Assembly: GCA_025617375.2 (NCBI GenBank)
Contig: JAMYGW020000006.1
Span: 129,001 to 193,000 of the forward strand
DNA length: 64,000 nucleotides
DNA from: Acarospora socialis
Lineage: Eukaryota > Ascomycota > Lecanoromycetes > Acarosporales > Acarosporaceae
Reading direction: 5' to 3'
The notes beneath the pieces are model-generated. The model made no database searches, was not told the origin of the DNA, and saw nothing but the letters and a program-made list of their open reading frames with translations. A program made the translations under genes and the position numbers. Position 1 is the stretch's first letter. Every line of letters begins with the position of its first letter. Positions 1 to 11,505 of the stretch are shown here, piece after piece.

Positions 1-883
1 TAGGCTCGCTCATGCCGTATTTCTTCAAATAGGTCTTCATGTATACTTTTGAGTTGATCTTATTGTACGGACACCGCCAGTCTCCGATCTCCATCTCGTT
101 GTGGGCATAATACGATCCAGCATCGAATAAGAAAATGTCTCCTGTCTCGTAGGAGGTCCCGGTGTTCCCTTCCCATAGGTCAGCGTGGATCAAGCATGGC
201 TTGACGCTTCGTCCATCTCCTTCGAGGGCTCCGATTAGTCGAGGTATAACGTGCGACAGTATTCTCTCCTCCACCTTCTTTAGCTCCTCCCAGGGGCCAT
301 TGGTCTCGAAATCTAGAGTCATGACGTGCGACATGAATTTGGTAAAGAAGGAAGTCCAACTGCTATCCCATTCGGTAGCTTGCGGCGTCCGACCGTTACA
401 TGTCCGCACGTGCGCTCCAAATTTCCCTGTGGGCGACACACTGATTCGATGCAATTCCGCCAGACGAGTGCATAATCGGTCCGGATCAGGGAGTTCACTG
501 CTCATGTCGACGAAGTCGCAGAGAAAGAAATACGTTTCGGGAGTCTCGCTTTGGAATTTCCCCCTCGCAAGGGGCTTCGGCACCAACGAAGGCATGGTCT
601 TATACAGCTCTGTCATGGCCCAGAACTCGCCTTCCATCATGGCTCGTCCTGCGTCCTCCGTCGCACACTTGAGGAAATACCGTTTAGGTGTCCCGTCGGC
701 CAGTTGAACGCTGATGCGTGCGGTGACAGTCCAAGCCGAGGACCCGTATCTATCCGCTGAAAGAACTTTGGTTCCCTCAGGGAAGTGAACAGCGACATTG
801 TTGTCTAGAGGGAAGTCCCCGCTTGTGGCCAATCGAGCTCCAGATTGCGGTTGATTGAGGAGAGAGTGTACAGCATCGCTCAT
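1..883 (-). CDS. Fructosamine/ketosamine-3-kinase family protein, cut by the window edge
   Basis: Reading leftwards from the ATG at 883-881, a single frame stays open for 294 codons to base 1, so the C-terminus lies outside the window. An in-frame TGA just upstream fixes the start. The frame resembles the fructosamine-kinase branch of the aminoglycoside-phosphotransferase fold. It has a Brenner-type catalytic loop HADLWEGN near residue 233 and the metal-binding FDAGSYYAHNEMEIGDW stretch about 20 residues later. The N-lobe has an FLKCA-type lysine strand near residue 71. Family members phosphorylate ketosamines on glycated proteins or small molecules in the cytosol, which leads to deglycation. 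Fungal paralogues are often only loosely characterised, so the substrate is unknown. No intron is needed in the visible part. Family assignment is fairly sure, function less so. Confidence 0.85.
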   Translation of the reverse strand, partial: MSDAVHSLLNQPQSGARLATSGDFPLDNNVAVHFPEGTKVLSADRYGSSAWTVTARISVQLADGTPKRYFLKCATEDAGRAMMEGEFWAMTELYKTMPSLVPKPLARGKFQSETPETYFFLCDFVDMSSELPDPDRLCTRLAELHRISVSPTGKFGAHVRTCNGRTPQATEWDSSWTSFFTKFMSHVMTLDFETNGPWEELKKVEERILSHVIPRLIGALEGDGRSVKPCLIHADLWEGNTGTSYETGDIFLFDAGSYYAHNEMEIGDWRCPYNKINSKVYMKTYLKKYGMSEP

Positions 884-2161
884 CTTGATTCAGTTGATGG
901 TCAAGATGCACACAAGTTGGAGGGATATCCTTTTTATTCCTCATGTCGGCATGGCGCTTTTCTATCTCAATCAACAAGGGTATACACTGTCTAGATCCAA
1001 GCTCTTTCTTGCGCGCAACTGCATACGCGCCGCTCGAAATTGTAGGCTGGGGTTTTGGGGACTAGTTCAGACACCACGGAGCACAGAGTACCTCCCGTGG
1101 CCTGCCACGAATCCGATTGATTCAGTTTCCCAATAGCGTATACGGTGGAGAGTGTGGGGTTGCAAAAAGCAAAGGCCAAGGCAGCCGTGCCACCCAGCCA
1201 TCATCAGCACAAGCAACCAGATGCGTTCCTCAGGTATGTCACGACCGCTTATGGTGGGTCGCCCGGCAGTTGGCAGCCTTGCAAGCGGCACCATGACCGC
1301 TTCCCCGTCCGTTCGTCAAACCTCAAAGGCGTTCTTAGTCTGACGGCTCCTTGAGTGCTCCATAAGCTATGCCCGAGGACCGTATTTTCTAGTGTCCGAC
1401 AAAAGCACTGTACAGAAGGTATTTCACCGAGAGCAGTGACAATTGTCAGTAGTTACACAGGGTGCTCACCTGACACTGAATAACCCGGCCTTCGTACGAG
1501 TAACTGATGCCTGCTTTGGCTTCCTCGACCCTCCGAGTACAGTAACGGGACTCTGCGCTTGGGTGGTTGCATATGAGCTTTACCAAGTCAGGAGAGTGAC
1601 ACAGATGTACCGTGTATGTACGTGTTTGAGAACAAGTATCTGCTGGGTTGTTCGGCTTGTTTTCATACCTGTTAATGTGGCTATCCACGCAGTGGCGTCT
1701 TAATCCTTGTCTGTTGTTGAGGAAGCGCCCTCTCAGGCTCTCGCCCGCCATAGAGGATTCTTTCCGACTGCTGTGAAAACTGCGACTCCCCCTCAGCTTC
1801 TGGTTGGCCCGGGCTGTCAAACACTGAGCTATTCTTATCACTAATTGACGTAACATGTTCTGTTTCACTGAGTCTGACAATAATGCCTGTCACGCCGCCC
1901 ACTCTCCGTTCTGTGATTCGCATCTGCGCCGCCGAATGCTACCATCACCAGATGAGTTATCTGGTGCTCTCATCTGCTTGGCCAGTGCTCATATACCGAC
2001 ATTATTAGTAGAACCCTGATAGTCTCCTAAGCTTCTCCTACAAGATGCCACCAGCTATAGACGTGGAGCTCCGCCCATGCTGAAGTATCCTGATATGGTC
2101 GGGAATAAGGCCCACAAATGGTTCTCCGCTATCATGCCTCATTCCGAACCGATTTCTAATC
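884..2161. other. Intergenic region, no supported gene
   Basis: This 1.28 kb lies between the divergent kinase-like gene and the esterase-NACHT gene. Open frames here (largest 144 codons, minus strand 1880-1446) show no recognisable domain and no coding-like composition. An 8-bp perfect inverted repeat lies at 1946-1966. The region presumably carries both promoters. Confidence 0.6.
1946..1966. repeat. 8-bp perfect inverted repeat upstream of the NACHT-WD40 gene
   Basis: CACCAGAT and ATCTGGTG flank a 5-nt spacer, about 195 nt upstream of the ATG at 2162. It could form a small hairpin or be a palindromic factor site. Nothing else in the sequence says which. Confidence 0.5.
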
Positions 2162-5100
2162 ATGAGGCTGCAGTGGAAACGATTACGCTCGCATAGATCG
2201 CTCAGCGAAGACAACCAGGCCGATCCTTCAGTTTCTCTAGCTACGCCCTTCTTCAACCGCTTGAGAAGTAGGACTATAAGTCCGCGACGGAAGGGAAGCT
2301 CAACATCAAGCCTCCCCGAGGATGCAGCGCGGCGGACCTCGCAATCAAGCCCCCTTTCAAGCTATCGCGGTTTGAGTCCTGGTCCTGACCCAGACCGGAG
2401 GGTCCCCGACAAGTCTGGCTTGCACGTCATATATCAACCAAAATCTTCAGCGCCGCTCGACATCATCTTTGTCCATGGTCTTGGGGGCGCTAGCCGTAGG
2501 ACATGGTCGAAATACCAAGATCCCAAACTCTTTTGGCCTCAACAGTGGCTACCGTTCGAGCCGGAGATATGTACAGCTCGGATTCTCAGCTTCGGGTACG
2601 ATGCCAGCTTCCGTGTTGGCGGCCCAAGAAGCGTATCGAACATTACAGATTTCGCGAAGGACCTATTGTTCGCAATGAAGTTTGGATATGATGACGACAC
2701 AGAGGGTTTTGAAATCGGGAGGGTGGGTGCGGAATCTCTTCTCTTTATTCGACTATACTAAGGTCTGGAGGTTCCCATCATATTCGTGGTTCATTCCATG
2801 GGCGGCTTGGTTGTCAAGAAGGTTAGTACTTGTTCAACGCTCCTTCTTTGTGGTTCTAATTTGGTAGGCCTATCTTCTCGGTCAAAATGATGAGAACTAC
2901 GAAGACATTGTTAAATCGATATCTGGCATAATCTTTCTAGCAACACCGCATCGCGGCACAGACCTAGCGGAATTGCTTAATAAGATCCTGCTGGTCTCAT
3001 TTCAGTCTCCCAAAAACTTCATTGCCGACTTGAACAAGAGTTCCCCAGCTATTGAGGAACTTAACGAACAATTTCGCCATATTGCTCCAAGACTAACAAT
3101 AGTCTCATTCTACGAAACACTCCACACAACTGTGGGTCCAAAGAAGTTGGTCAGTTACTACATATTTTCCTTACAATGCGTCAGCCTGCAACTCTAAATT
3201 ACTATAGATGGTACTTGAAAAGGAGTCGTCCATCCTTGGCTATCCGGGGGAAATCTCCAAGTCTCTGAATGCGGACCACCACGATGTCTGCAAATTTACC
3301 AGTCCAGAGGATCCCAACTACGTGAGCGTACGAAATGCACTAAAATCTCTAGTGGGTCAGTTTCGGTCAAGGGGTACGTTATGAACTTCTCGAGGCTGAA
3401 GGTTGAATAGCCTATGTTTACAGATTCTCCAATGCTAGGTGCCAAGGTCTTGGATGATAGATATTCAGAGGAATCCAAAGTCGTTGAGAAGCTTTTCGCA
3501 GGCTCACCGAATTCAGAAGATGATTTAGAGTTCTTCCGTCAACGGTGGATGCCAGGTACTTGTGACTGGGTCTTGTCAGAACCAGCTTTTCAGCTGTGGT
3601 TGGAAGGAACCTCAGAGTCTCGCGTTGCCTGGTTATCTGCGCCACCTGCAAGTGGAAAATCCATACTTGCTAGTCACATTATCCACCATGTTCGGGAAAC
3701 AGGCCACGACTGCCAATACTTTTTCTTTAGATTTGGAGACCGGACGAAACGCTCCCCAAGTGCTCTTCTTAGGTCACTTGGGCTTCAAATAGCCAAGGAT
3801 ATTCCTGTGTTCAGACGAGAATTGACGGTGCTCGCAAGGGCAGGCATCAAGCTTGAAAAGACAGACGCCCGAACCATATGGCAGAAAGTCTTCGTATCCA
3901 TTTTGTCTAAGCTTGTCCTCTTGCGGCCTCTATATTGGGTGATTGACGCACTAGATGAGTCAGACTCACCGAGAGTTCTTCTGGATCTTCTACAGGGTCT
4001 TTCATCGTTATCTACGCCCATTCGTGTCCTGATAATCAGTCGCAGAACAGAATCACTATCAGTTGCCTTCGACAGGCTTTCTGTCTCCACTTCAGTCGAT
4101 GTCATTCAGAAAGGTGGTCAAGAACACATCACCGCTGATATCCAGATGTATGTCCAGCAAGAAATGAAGTACATGCGTGGAAGTGATGACCTTAAACGGC
4201 AAATTATGGAAATCGTTCTTCAACGGGCCGATGGTAATTTCCTCTGGGTACACCTCGTTTTAGAAGAGATTGTCGGTTGCCATACAGAGCAAGCAATTCG
4301 GCAAACATTGAAAGATGTTCCCGCCGGAATGGGTCCTCTTTATCAACGCATGGAACAAGCTATCGCACAAAATCCAAAGCAGGCAGATCAAGCCTTAGCG
4401 AGGACGCTTCTCAGCTGGACAATCTGCGCCCGTCGCTCTCTGACCTTAAAGGAGCTCTCTCAGGCCTTACTACCAGAGTTTCCTGAGTTTCTGGATCTGA
4501 AAACGACCATTCAGGCTGTTTGTGGGCAGTTCGTTGTCGTTGACCATAAGTCCAATGTCGCAATGGTGCACCAGACTGCTCGTGACTATTTAACGAAGAC
4601 AAGCAACCTTGAATTCTCTGTTGACCTCAAGAGATCACACGAGGCCCTATTTGCAAAGACACTTTCGATTCTGCTAGATTCTAACTTACGATTCAAGCTT
4701 GAACGGGGTCAGCATGGGGTTTCTTTCGCCGAGCCATTTTTGGTGTATGCTGCCACATCCTGGACATACCATCTCCACCAAGCGGCTACAGCGTCAGAAG
4801 ACATCTTGGATTTGCTCATCAAGTTCTTTCGAGGACCATTTATACTTACATGGATACACTCATTGGCTTTGTTCGGTCAGCTAGAAGCAATGGTGAAAGC
4901 CGCCCGAGTGTTACTCAGCTTTGTCAGTCTGAATCGCAAGCTGAATCTTCAGAAGAACCCATTGTTGCATCGTCTTCAAGACTTGGAGCTGCTTGAATCC
5001 TGGGGAACCGATCTCGTGAAGATTGTTGGGAAGTTTGGCACACATTTGTTATCTGCCCCGACGGCTATCTACAAGCTGATCCCTCCATTTTGCCCTCATG

Positions 5101-7310
5101 ATTCGATGATCTACCAGCAATTCGACCAGAGTGAGTCTTCGGGGTTATCGATCTCTGGCGTCTCAAATACAACATGGAACGACTGTCTGGCCAGAATCTC
5201 ATTTCGCAACGGTATTAAGGCTCGGGGTATTACCTGCGGTGGTCGCTACTTTGCAGTTTCGTGTTCGACTGGGACCATCGTTCTATATGACTCGTTCAAT
5301 TTTGAAGAAACCTGCAGGCTGCGGCACGCCGAGCACATCATAACGATGGGCTTCAACAGCAGAGCTGACAAGTTCGTATCATATGGTCTGAAAACAACCA
5401 AGGTCTGGGCTGTTCCGCTCGGACAGCTGGTCGTCTCAGTCACGAATCCGGAGGATAGCAAAGCCATGACAATTACTTTCACAGAGAATGATGCCAAAAT
5501 AATGACTGGCTCAAACGACAAAATCATTAGGCATTTTTGCGTCGATGACGTTAATGGAGGTTGGCAAAGCCTGGACCCTACCTTGTTGAGAGAAACATCT
5601 CAGATTGACGGCGGATTTATTACTTCTCCCTGCTGCATGGCCTTCAATGCTGACGCTACACAAGTTGCTGTAGCATACAGAGGATATCCTCTATCAGTTT
5701 GGGCAATCAATGGGCCCCGACTGATTGGCAGGTGCAAGCGTGCTGTTGAACACCAACCCAACCATGCTCGTCCCTCAGTCACCTGGATGGCCGTTGACCG
5801 TGTCACCTGGAACCCCGTTACAGGCCACCTTCTTGGCTTGTACAAAGACGGCTCTATCTTCAAATGGAATCCCGTTGGAGACGAGAATCAAGAGGTGCGC
5901 ACAACAGCGGACGAGATCGAAGCTAGCCCTGACGGTAGACTCTTCGTCACCAGCGATAGCAATGGGACCGTCAAAGTCTGGAATTTTGTTTATTTCAGTG
6001 TTGTCTATCAACTCTCCTCCGAAAGCCTAGTCACTGGTCTCGCTTTTAGTCCAGATTGCAGGCGGTTCTATGACCTCAGGGGATCTTCGATCACTGCTTG
6101 GGAGCCTAATAGTCTCATCCGCTTTTCTGATACCGAAGAGGCTCTCAGTGAAACGGCAAGTGAAGACCAAACGCCAACATCGATGTCTCAAGCTTCCGAG
6201 GCTTGGGTTACCTCAGTTGATCCGATTTGTGCGCTTGCCGCTGCTCCAAGGAGCCCTTTATTCTGCGCAGGTAACGAAGACGGTGCGGTGGACTTATTCG
6301 ACCAATTTTCGGGGAAGCTGCTGGAGCTAGCGAAATTCTTGAACTTTCTTACTGTGGCCCATCTAGCTTGGGGCGAGGACGCGAGGCATATTGCGGCGGC
6401 CGATCTTGGTGGACACATCATAGTCAAACGTCTGATATCTTCACGCTCTGATACTGGAAAAGCGCACTGGGAAGTGCAATCTATGCTCACAAACAAAGTC
6501 AAGATAGACGTTGGCGGCATTCATCAAATTCTACTGAATCATGATTCAACGATGCTTCTGGTCATAAGCCAGCATCGGGGTCAAATCTGGTTGGTTGAGA
6601 AGGGGTGTATTCATGCCGCTAGCAATCTAGAGAAAGGAGGAGCTCGCAAATGGCTCAACCATCCGCTGCAGAAGGAACTCTTACTTGCTTTCGGCTCGCC
6701 TGACTTAAAAATCTACCGTTGGAACGACTTAGCGGAGATAGCTTGCATAACGCTTTCAGATTCTTGGCTTCGTTTGGAAGGTCGCCCAAGCTTTGAGAGT
6801 GACAAGGCCCAAAGCCTTTCTCTAACTCAGCTGTCTCTCGACTCAAGTAGTGGGCCTACAGCTGATACTTCCGTCAGTAAAGCCATGCTCGCCCAGGATG
6901 GAAAGCACTTGCTTGTCCAAATCTCCGAGGTGTCTGCTCAAGGGAGGACCAGGAAAAGTATCCTGATAATTGAAGCGTCTTTGCTGAACCTCTCTCACGA
7001 CAAGATCTCGTCTACGTCCCTGAAGGTCCTCGATCTCCCAAGCGAGACACTGCTGAGAATTGAGGTCTTACTCGGTATTCTTCCTGGCGGAAGGCTTGTC
7101 TTCCTCGATAAGGACATGTGGGTCTGTACAGTCAGACTAGGTTCATTTGAGGACGCTCAGGCTCTCAGACGCCATTACTTCATACCAAGGGACTGGGCAA
7201 GCACCGAGTGTCTGGAGCAATGCTGCATGTTAGATGATGGGACTTTTCTTTGTCCCAAAGACGGAGAGGTTGCAGTCATAACAAACGGTCTGGGAGTGGC
7301 AGATTGGTGA
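2162..7310 (+). CDS. STAND/NLR-like receptor: serine esterase - NACHT - WD40-like
   Basis: Five exons (2162-2722, 2771-2821, 2868-3149, 3208-3373, 3424-7310) give a 1648-residue protein. Residues 1-85 are basic, Ser/Pro-rich and probably disordered. Residues 98-330 form an alpha/beta-hydrolase of the kind that caps fungal NLRs: VHGLGG at 104-109 is the oxyanion loop and HSMGG at 195-199 carries the nucleophile Ser196, with ATPHRGTDL downstream. The NACHT ATPase starts near residue 420. Its P-loop reads SAPPASGKS (425-433), without the usual first glycine; Walker B is IDALDES from 527. From about residue 900 to the end there are degenerate WD40-like repeats (for example TTKVWAVPLG, TVKVWNF). 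Such proteins sense non-self or pathogen cues and trigger incompatibility or cell death. Ligand and effector activity here are unknown. All introns are 46-58 nt and each keeps the family motifs in frame. Confidence 0.9.
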
Positions 7311-7635
7311 TGGCTGATATACATAGTACTGCTCGTCCAGATATCCTTTTCCCTTGCATTGCTCCTTCGTTGTAAGCGCTCAGCGTTGGATCCTCACGGC
7401 TCGTCGAGTGGACTCTTGTGGCTACCATGCGTCGCATGCATATGGGGTGCGAAGCCAACGTGAGGCTATTTGCCTTACCGGTTGGGGCAAACTGGCAGCA
7501 GAGTCATAGGGTACGGCATTCCTAAATGCGTCAATGCTCCATCGCTCGTTACTCGTGAATGGCTACCTAACAATATGTTTTATTCATTGATCTAATGTAG
7601 ATCAATACCGATCCTCTCAGAACTACAAAGTCTGT
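7311..7635. other. Intergenic, convergent 3' ends
   Basis: This short spacer separates the 3' ends of the NACHT-WD40 gene and the MFS gene. I see no gene in it. Both 3' UTRs and terminators should lie here. Confidence 0.6.
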
Positions 7636-9357
7636 TTATGGACTTCGTTTGCGATCGGTAGTGATATCTGTTTCAGAGTGTGCTACTACCTTGCCTACGT
7701 TACCTACCTCCGCGATCCTGAACTGACCGCTCACTTCAGTCTCTCCAGAACCCCTGTCACGAGCCTTGATAGTCTTCGCTATCCTCTGACCTCTCCATTT
7801 CATGCCGTGTGTCTGAATGGCCCAGACCGCAGCTGAACCAGCAGCGCCGCTTACGAGGCCCAGGACCGTGAAATACCATCCTCTTCCCAATGTATCAAGG
7901 AGAGGCTGCAAGAGCGCGACTCCCGAAGCCGCCAGCGCGCAACGAGTGATCGAAGCTGCCGCCGCGGCTGTGCTCGGACTTTCCGGGAATATATCAACCA
8001 GCAGGGTGTTGAATATATTATAAAGGCAGGTGCCGAGGAAGCCTTGGACGAATTGGATCATTAAAGGGATGCTCACGTTACCGTGTCTCTCAAGCACCCA
8101 TCCGTAACCGATCGAAGTACACGTCGATATCCCTAACAGATACGAAGAATCCCGTGACCTCGCTCGTTCAATCGGGAAATGGTCCAGGTCATCGCCAGAA
8201 ACTCGGTCGACAGTGTGCCCAATTCCCTTGGCCGTGAGCTTGTAGTTCCGGTCCATCATCTTCCCGTTTGCAAATCCCCCGACAATGATACCGGCGCCCC
8301 GGGGAAGGTATGAGAGGCCAATTTCTAATTCGTTGAACCGATAGATATCCTTGTAGGTTGATGGAATAGTTGTCTGGATGCAATAATCGACCATGTAGAA
8401 TGAGCCGTGCATCCACAGGACAAGAGCCGTATCTTTCCAGAAGATGATTCGTAAACAAGCGAGGGGATTGGCAACCTTGAACCCTCTCTTTTCAGCTGCG
8501 GACCTATCGCCATCACCACGAACGATCTCACAGTCAACCTCACCGTTTTCGCTTTCGCTTTCCCTTCCCCTCCTCCTCCTCCTCCACTTGCTGCTGCCCC
8601 AATCCAATAAGACAGCCCACCAAGTCTTCTCCCACCACCTTCGAGCTCTCACACTCCCATTCCCAACCACATTCCTCGCCGTTTCGGGAAGAAAGGCACC
8701 CACCGCCAGCAGCAGCACTCCCCCGATAATAACCAGGCACCAGAACACCCAATAATAACTTCCCGACCTCCACGCCACCCACCCACCCACCACCGGTCCG
8801 ACGCAAGCTCCCAGATTCAACGCCGCGCCGACCGGACCCAGCATCTTGCCCCGTTCCGCAGGCACGCACACATCCGCCACCACACCGTAGCACACGGCGA
8901 AGGCGGCGCTGGCGCCGAGGCTCTGCAGCGCGCGCAGAACCAGCAGTCCTGCGTAGCTGTCCTTGTTCAGGGCCAGGCCCAAGTTCGCGAGCATGTAGAG
9001 GGTCAAGGTGAGGATGTAGATGGGCCTGCGGCCGAGGGAGTCGGAGAGGGTGGCGAAGATGGCGGGGGAGAGGGCCTGGAAGATGATGTAGAGGGTGATG
9101 GTGAGGTTGATGGCTTGGGCGGAGGTGTGGAAGTGGGTGCGGAGGAGGGGGAGGAGGGGGAAGTAGATGGTTGCGGTTAGGGGCGACGTGATGGTCGCGA
9201 GGCCGATGAGGAGGGTTATGAGGTGCTTTTGGTGCGGGGTGAAGGTTGTGTATACGGTGGGTGGTGGAGGTGGCTCGGGGGGCCGTGTTGGCGGTGAGGC
9301 CGAGGTGGGAGACGCAGAGGGAGGCGGTTTGATGTCTGAAGCTGGAATCGACGACAT
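7636..9357 (-). CDS. MFS transporter, DHA1 (drug:H+ antiporter-1) type, QDR/CexA-like
   Basis: The single-exon protein has 573 residues and starts with a Pro/Ser-rich cytosolic tail of about 40 residues. About twelve hydrophobic segments follow in two sets of six. Between TM2 and TM3 is the MFS motif A form LSDSLGRRP. TM5 carries the antiporter motif (GACVGPVVGG), typical of DHA1 proton antiporters. A charged central loop (about residues 245-290, rich in Arg, Glu and Ser) separates the halves. The opening TATIYFPLLP and the general pattern resemble the quinidine-resistance/citrate-exporter branch. The likely role is export of drugs, organic acids or metabolites across the plasma membrane. Its neighbours are not biosynthetic genes, so the substrate cannot be inferred. 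The GC-rich third positions in the 5' half explain the long shadow frames opposite. Confidence 0.88.
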   Translation of the reverse strand: MSSIPASDIKPPPSASPTSASPPTRPPEPPPPPTVYTTFTPHQKHLITLLIGLATITSPLTATIYFPLLPLLRTHFHTSAQAINLTITLYIIFQALSPAIFATLSDSLGRRPIYILTLTLYMLANLGLALNKDSYAGLLVLRALQSLGASAAFAVCYGVVADVCVPAERGKMLGPVGAALNLGACVGPVVGGWVAWRSGSYYWVFWCLVIIGGVLLLAVGAFLPETARNVVGNGSVRARRWWEKTWWAVLLDWGSSKWRRRRRGRESESENGEVDCEIVRGDGDRSAAEKRGFKVANPLACLRIIFWKDTALVLWMHGSFYMVDYCIQTTIPSTYKDIYRFNELEIGLSYLPRGAGIIVGGFANGKMMDRNYKLTAKGIGHTVDRVSGDDLDHFPIERARSRDSSYLLGISTCTSIGYGWVLERHGNVSIPLMIQFVQGFLGTCLYNIFNTLLVDIFPESPSTAAAAASITRCALAASGVALLQPLLDTLGRGWYFTVLGLVSGAAGSAAVWAIQTHGMKWRGQRIAKTIKARDRGSGETEVSGQFRIAEVGNVGKVVAHSETDITTDRKRSP

Positions 9358-10229
9358 TGGTGCGGTATATAGTATGGATGAAGATGCAAAGCGTAGAGAT
9401 TGACGTGCTAGCTGTCCTTCATTTGACTGGAAATACTAGCTACTTAGAAATAGCTCAAAATAAGAAGACTGAGACATCGCAACAAGAGCACAGAAAGTAG
9501 AAAATGAGATGAGGGGCATGTACTTCAACTTCAAGCGCATGTGATGTGAATCAGCTGCAGTGTGCTCTGAGATTGTCCAGTAACCTACCGGTAGATCCAC
9601 CGTGGAACTAGGCCACCCACACTTAATATAAAGTGACATAGAGATGTGCAGCGAGGTGCAGTTGAACGAAGTTGTGGGGTTCTGGATACTGCTTTGGGTG
9701 GGCTGTCGGTCATATTATTAAGGTGAAATAAACCTATTTGTTTGTGATTGCTCAGAACCATTTCTGCCCTAGAGAGGTAGACGAACTCTATTTGTAACAG
9801 ATGTGCACAAAGTCTGTCCGGGCCATCAACTGTTCTGTTGACTAGGTATGAAGGATTGGCCAAGCCATGCAGAGGTCCCGATACTGTATGTTTACTATCG
9901 TACCAGTGGCCAATATCGATATAATCTGTGTCGTGGGTCCTACACCATAGTCTCATTTTCCCTTTAAAGCAATTCAAGTTACAATTGGCTACTAGAACAG
10001 CCCACTTTATTGTACACTGCACGCGAACGTCTGCACTTCAAGAACTTCTGATCGAAGGTACACAGCTTCCAACTAGGAACCATACTATACCCTCCGCGAC
10101 AATCACTGACATCTGAGCTGCAACCGATAGCCCCGTAAACCAGGCCCAAAATCCCTTATCCACCCAAAAAACCGTGAAAATCGTGGTCCCCTTCGCCAGA
10201 TAGAACTTATGCCATTGCAAGTAACATCA
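9358..10229. other. Intergenic region, no supported gene
   Basis: About 0.87 kb holds the MFS promoter and the 3' flank of the IFI6-16-like gene. The open frames (145 codons or fewer) show no recognisable domain. Confidence 0.55.
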
Positions 10230-10606
10230 CTAGAATCCCCACGTAGCACCCCAAGCCTGAAGTACAGCGAAGATACTCCCGGCTGGGATGTATCCTCCGT
10301 AAGCGGAGGCTTGCCACCAAGCCGCAACCGTTCCTATCACGACCCTCAATGAGTTATGTGATCCATATTGAACTTGACGTTGCAGCACTTACCGGCTCCT
10401 ACACCTACTTTCCCAAACCCAACAGCTTTCAGTGCCAAGGAGCCCATCCAGCCAAGTCCGAGGAACGGGGCGAGTCCCACGTTCAAGCCTACCATACCAG
10501 CTTGAACAGGATGACCTCGAGCCCAGGTCAAGGCGGTAGTCGCGTATGCGTCGAGACCGGTGGCGTTGTAGAGACTGAGAGCTTTACCAACGTATTCGGA
10601 GGCCAT
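10230..10606 (-). CDS. IFI6-16 (interferon-alpha-inducible 6-16) family small membrane protein
   Basis: Two exons (10606-10393 and 10333-10230, with a 59-nt GTAAGT...ATAG intron) encode 105 residues. After a short amphipathic start come two hydrophobic stretches rich in Gly and Ala (HPVQAGMVGLNVGLAPFLG, then GSLALKAVGFGKVGVGAG). The second exon adds VAAWWQASAYGGYIPAGS and SIFAVLQAWGATWGF. The Gly/Ala periodicity and final aromatic segment match the Ifi-6-16/ISG12 family as I know it. Animal members sit in mitochondrial or ER membranes and modulate cell death; fungal members are essentially uncharacterised. The gene lies between two STAND receptor genes and next to the GH17 gene. The second exon is too short to show as a conventional ORF, so the gene is easy to miss. 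Family assignment is fairly sure; function is open. Confidence 0.82.
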
Positions 10607-11505
10607 TCTGAGAGTAGGAGATTTCAGAGTGATGTAAAGCAGTTGTTAGTTGGTTCTTTGATGAGAGTGCAAATTGAAGTTTGATGCCAGCGAAAAGTGA
10701 GGAAGTGGGAGAGGTTCATATAGTGTTAGTGACGAGGCTACGCCGCTCAGGCAGTGCTCTCGGGGAATTGAGGCAGGTGCGGCGGGAGGATACAGCCACA
10801 GCCGTGACATGCACAAGGCTGTAGGCATGATGAGAAGATCAAATCTGGTGTCAGAGCCTATGAAGTTGCAATTGCCACATGTGAGAACGTGAGTGTAGAG
10901 GTGCATATGTAATATTTCGTGGTTAAGGTACGCATCGAAAATCTCAAGTAGTTGAGGTATCCGGGCTTTATTACTGGGTAGTCCAGTCCAACTCTCCCCA
11001 CTAAGTCATCTCCATAACAGCTGATAATTGTTTCATAGTAGTACGGATTTGGTGCCTCTGGTGCCTTTCATTGACAGCACAAGGGCTCTCATTATAGAGT
11101 TTGATACCATCAAGAAACGTTTCCGTGCACGAGCTATTATTAGGTAACAGATCAGGTACCGGGAACTTCCGTCCATGCCTTAGCGCTGCTTCCCCTTTTT
11201 CAACAAAAAGTTTGCCCATAGCTGACCAATTGGATTACGCGCATTCCTTTGAGATCCACAACACACCAATCGCCTACACTTTTCATCTCTCTCCTCTCCG
11301 TACTCCACGCTCTTTCATTCTTTTCATCAGAACTAACTACCACCCAGGTCACCTATAGCTGCGTCGTCACTCTTTCAGAGTCTTTTTAGTGCTCGGCATC
11401 CTTCTTTTTCCTCATTAATCCTTCGAGTACTTAGCATTTACATTCTTTCCCAAACCACCTAACATTGTTCTACACGGTCTTTGTAGTATCTCTTCCATCT
11501 TCAAC
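10607..11505. other. Divergent intergenic region (IFI6-16-like / GH17)
   Basis: About 0.9 kb separates two divergent starts. From about 11260 to the GH17 ATG the plus strand is rich in C and T (CTCTCTCCTCTCC, TTTCCCAAACC), as is common in fungal core promoters and 5' leaders. I see no gene. Confidence 0.55.

Noticed and set aside
1446-1880. 144-codon minus-strand frame
   Set aside because: Starts and stops without family resemblance; mixed composition typical of non-coding DNA.
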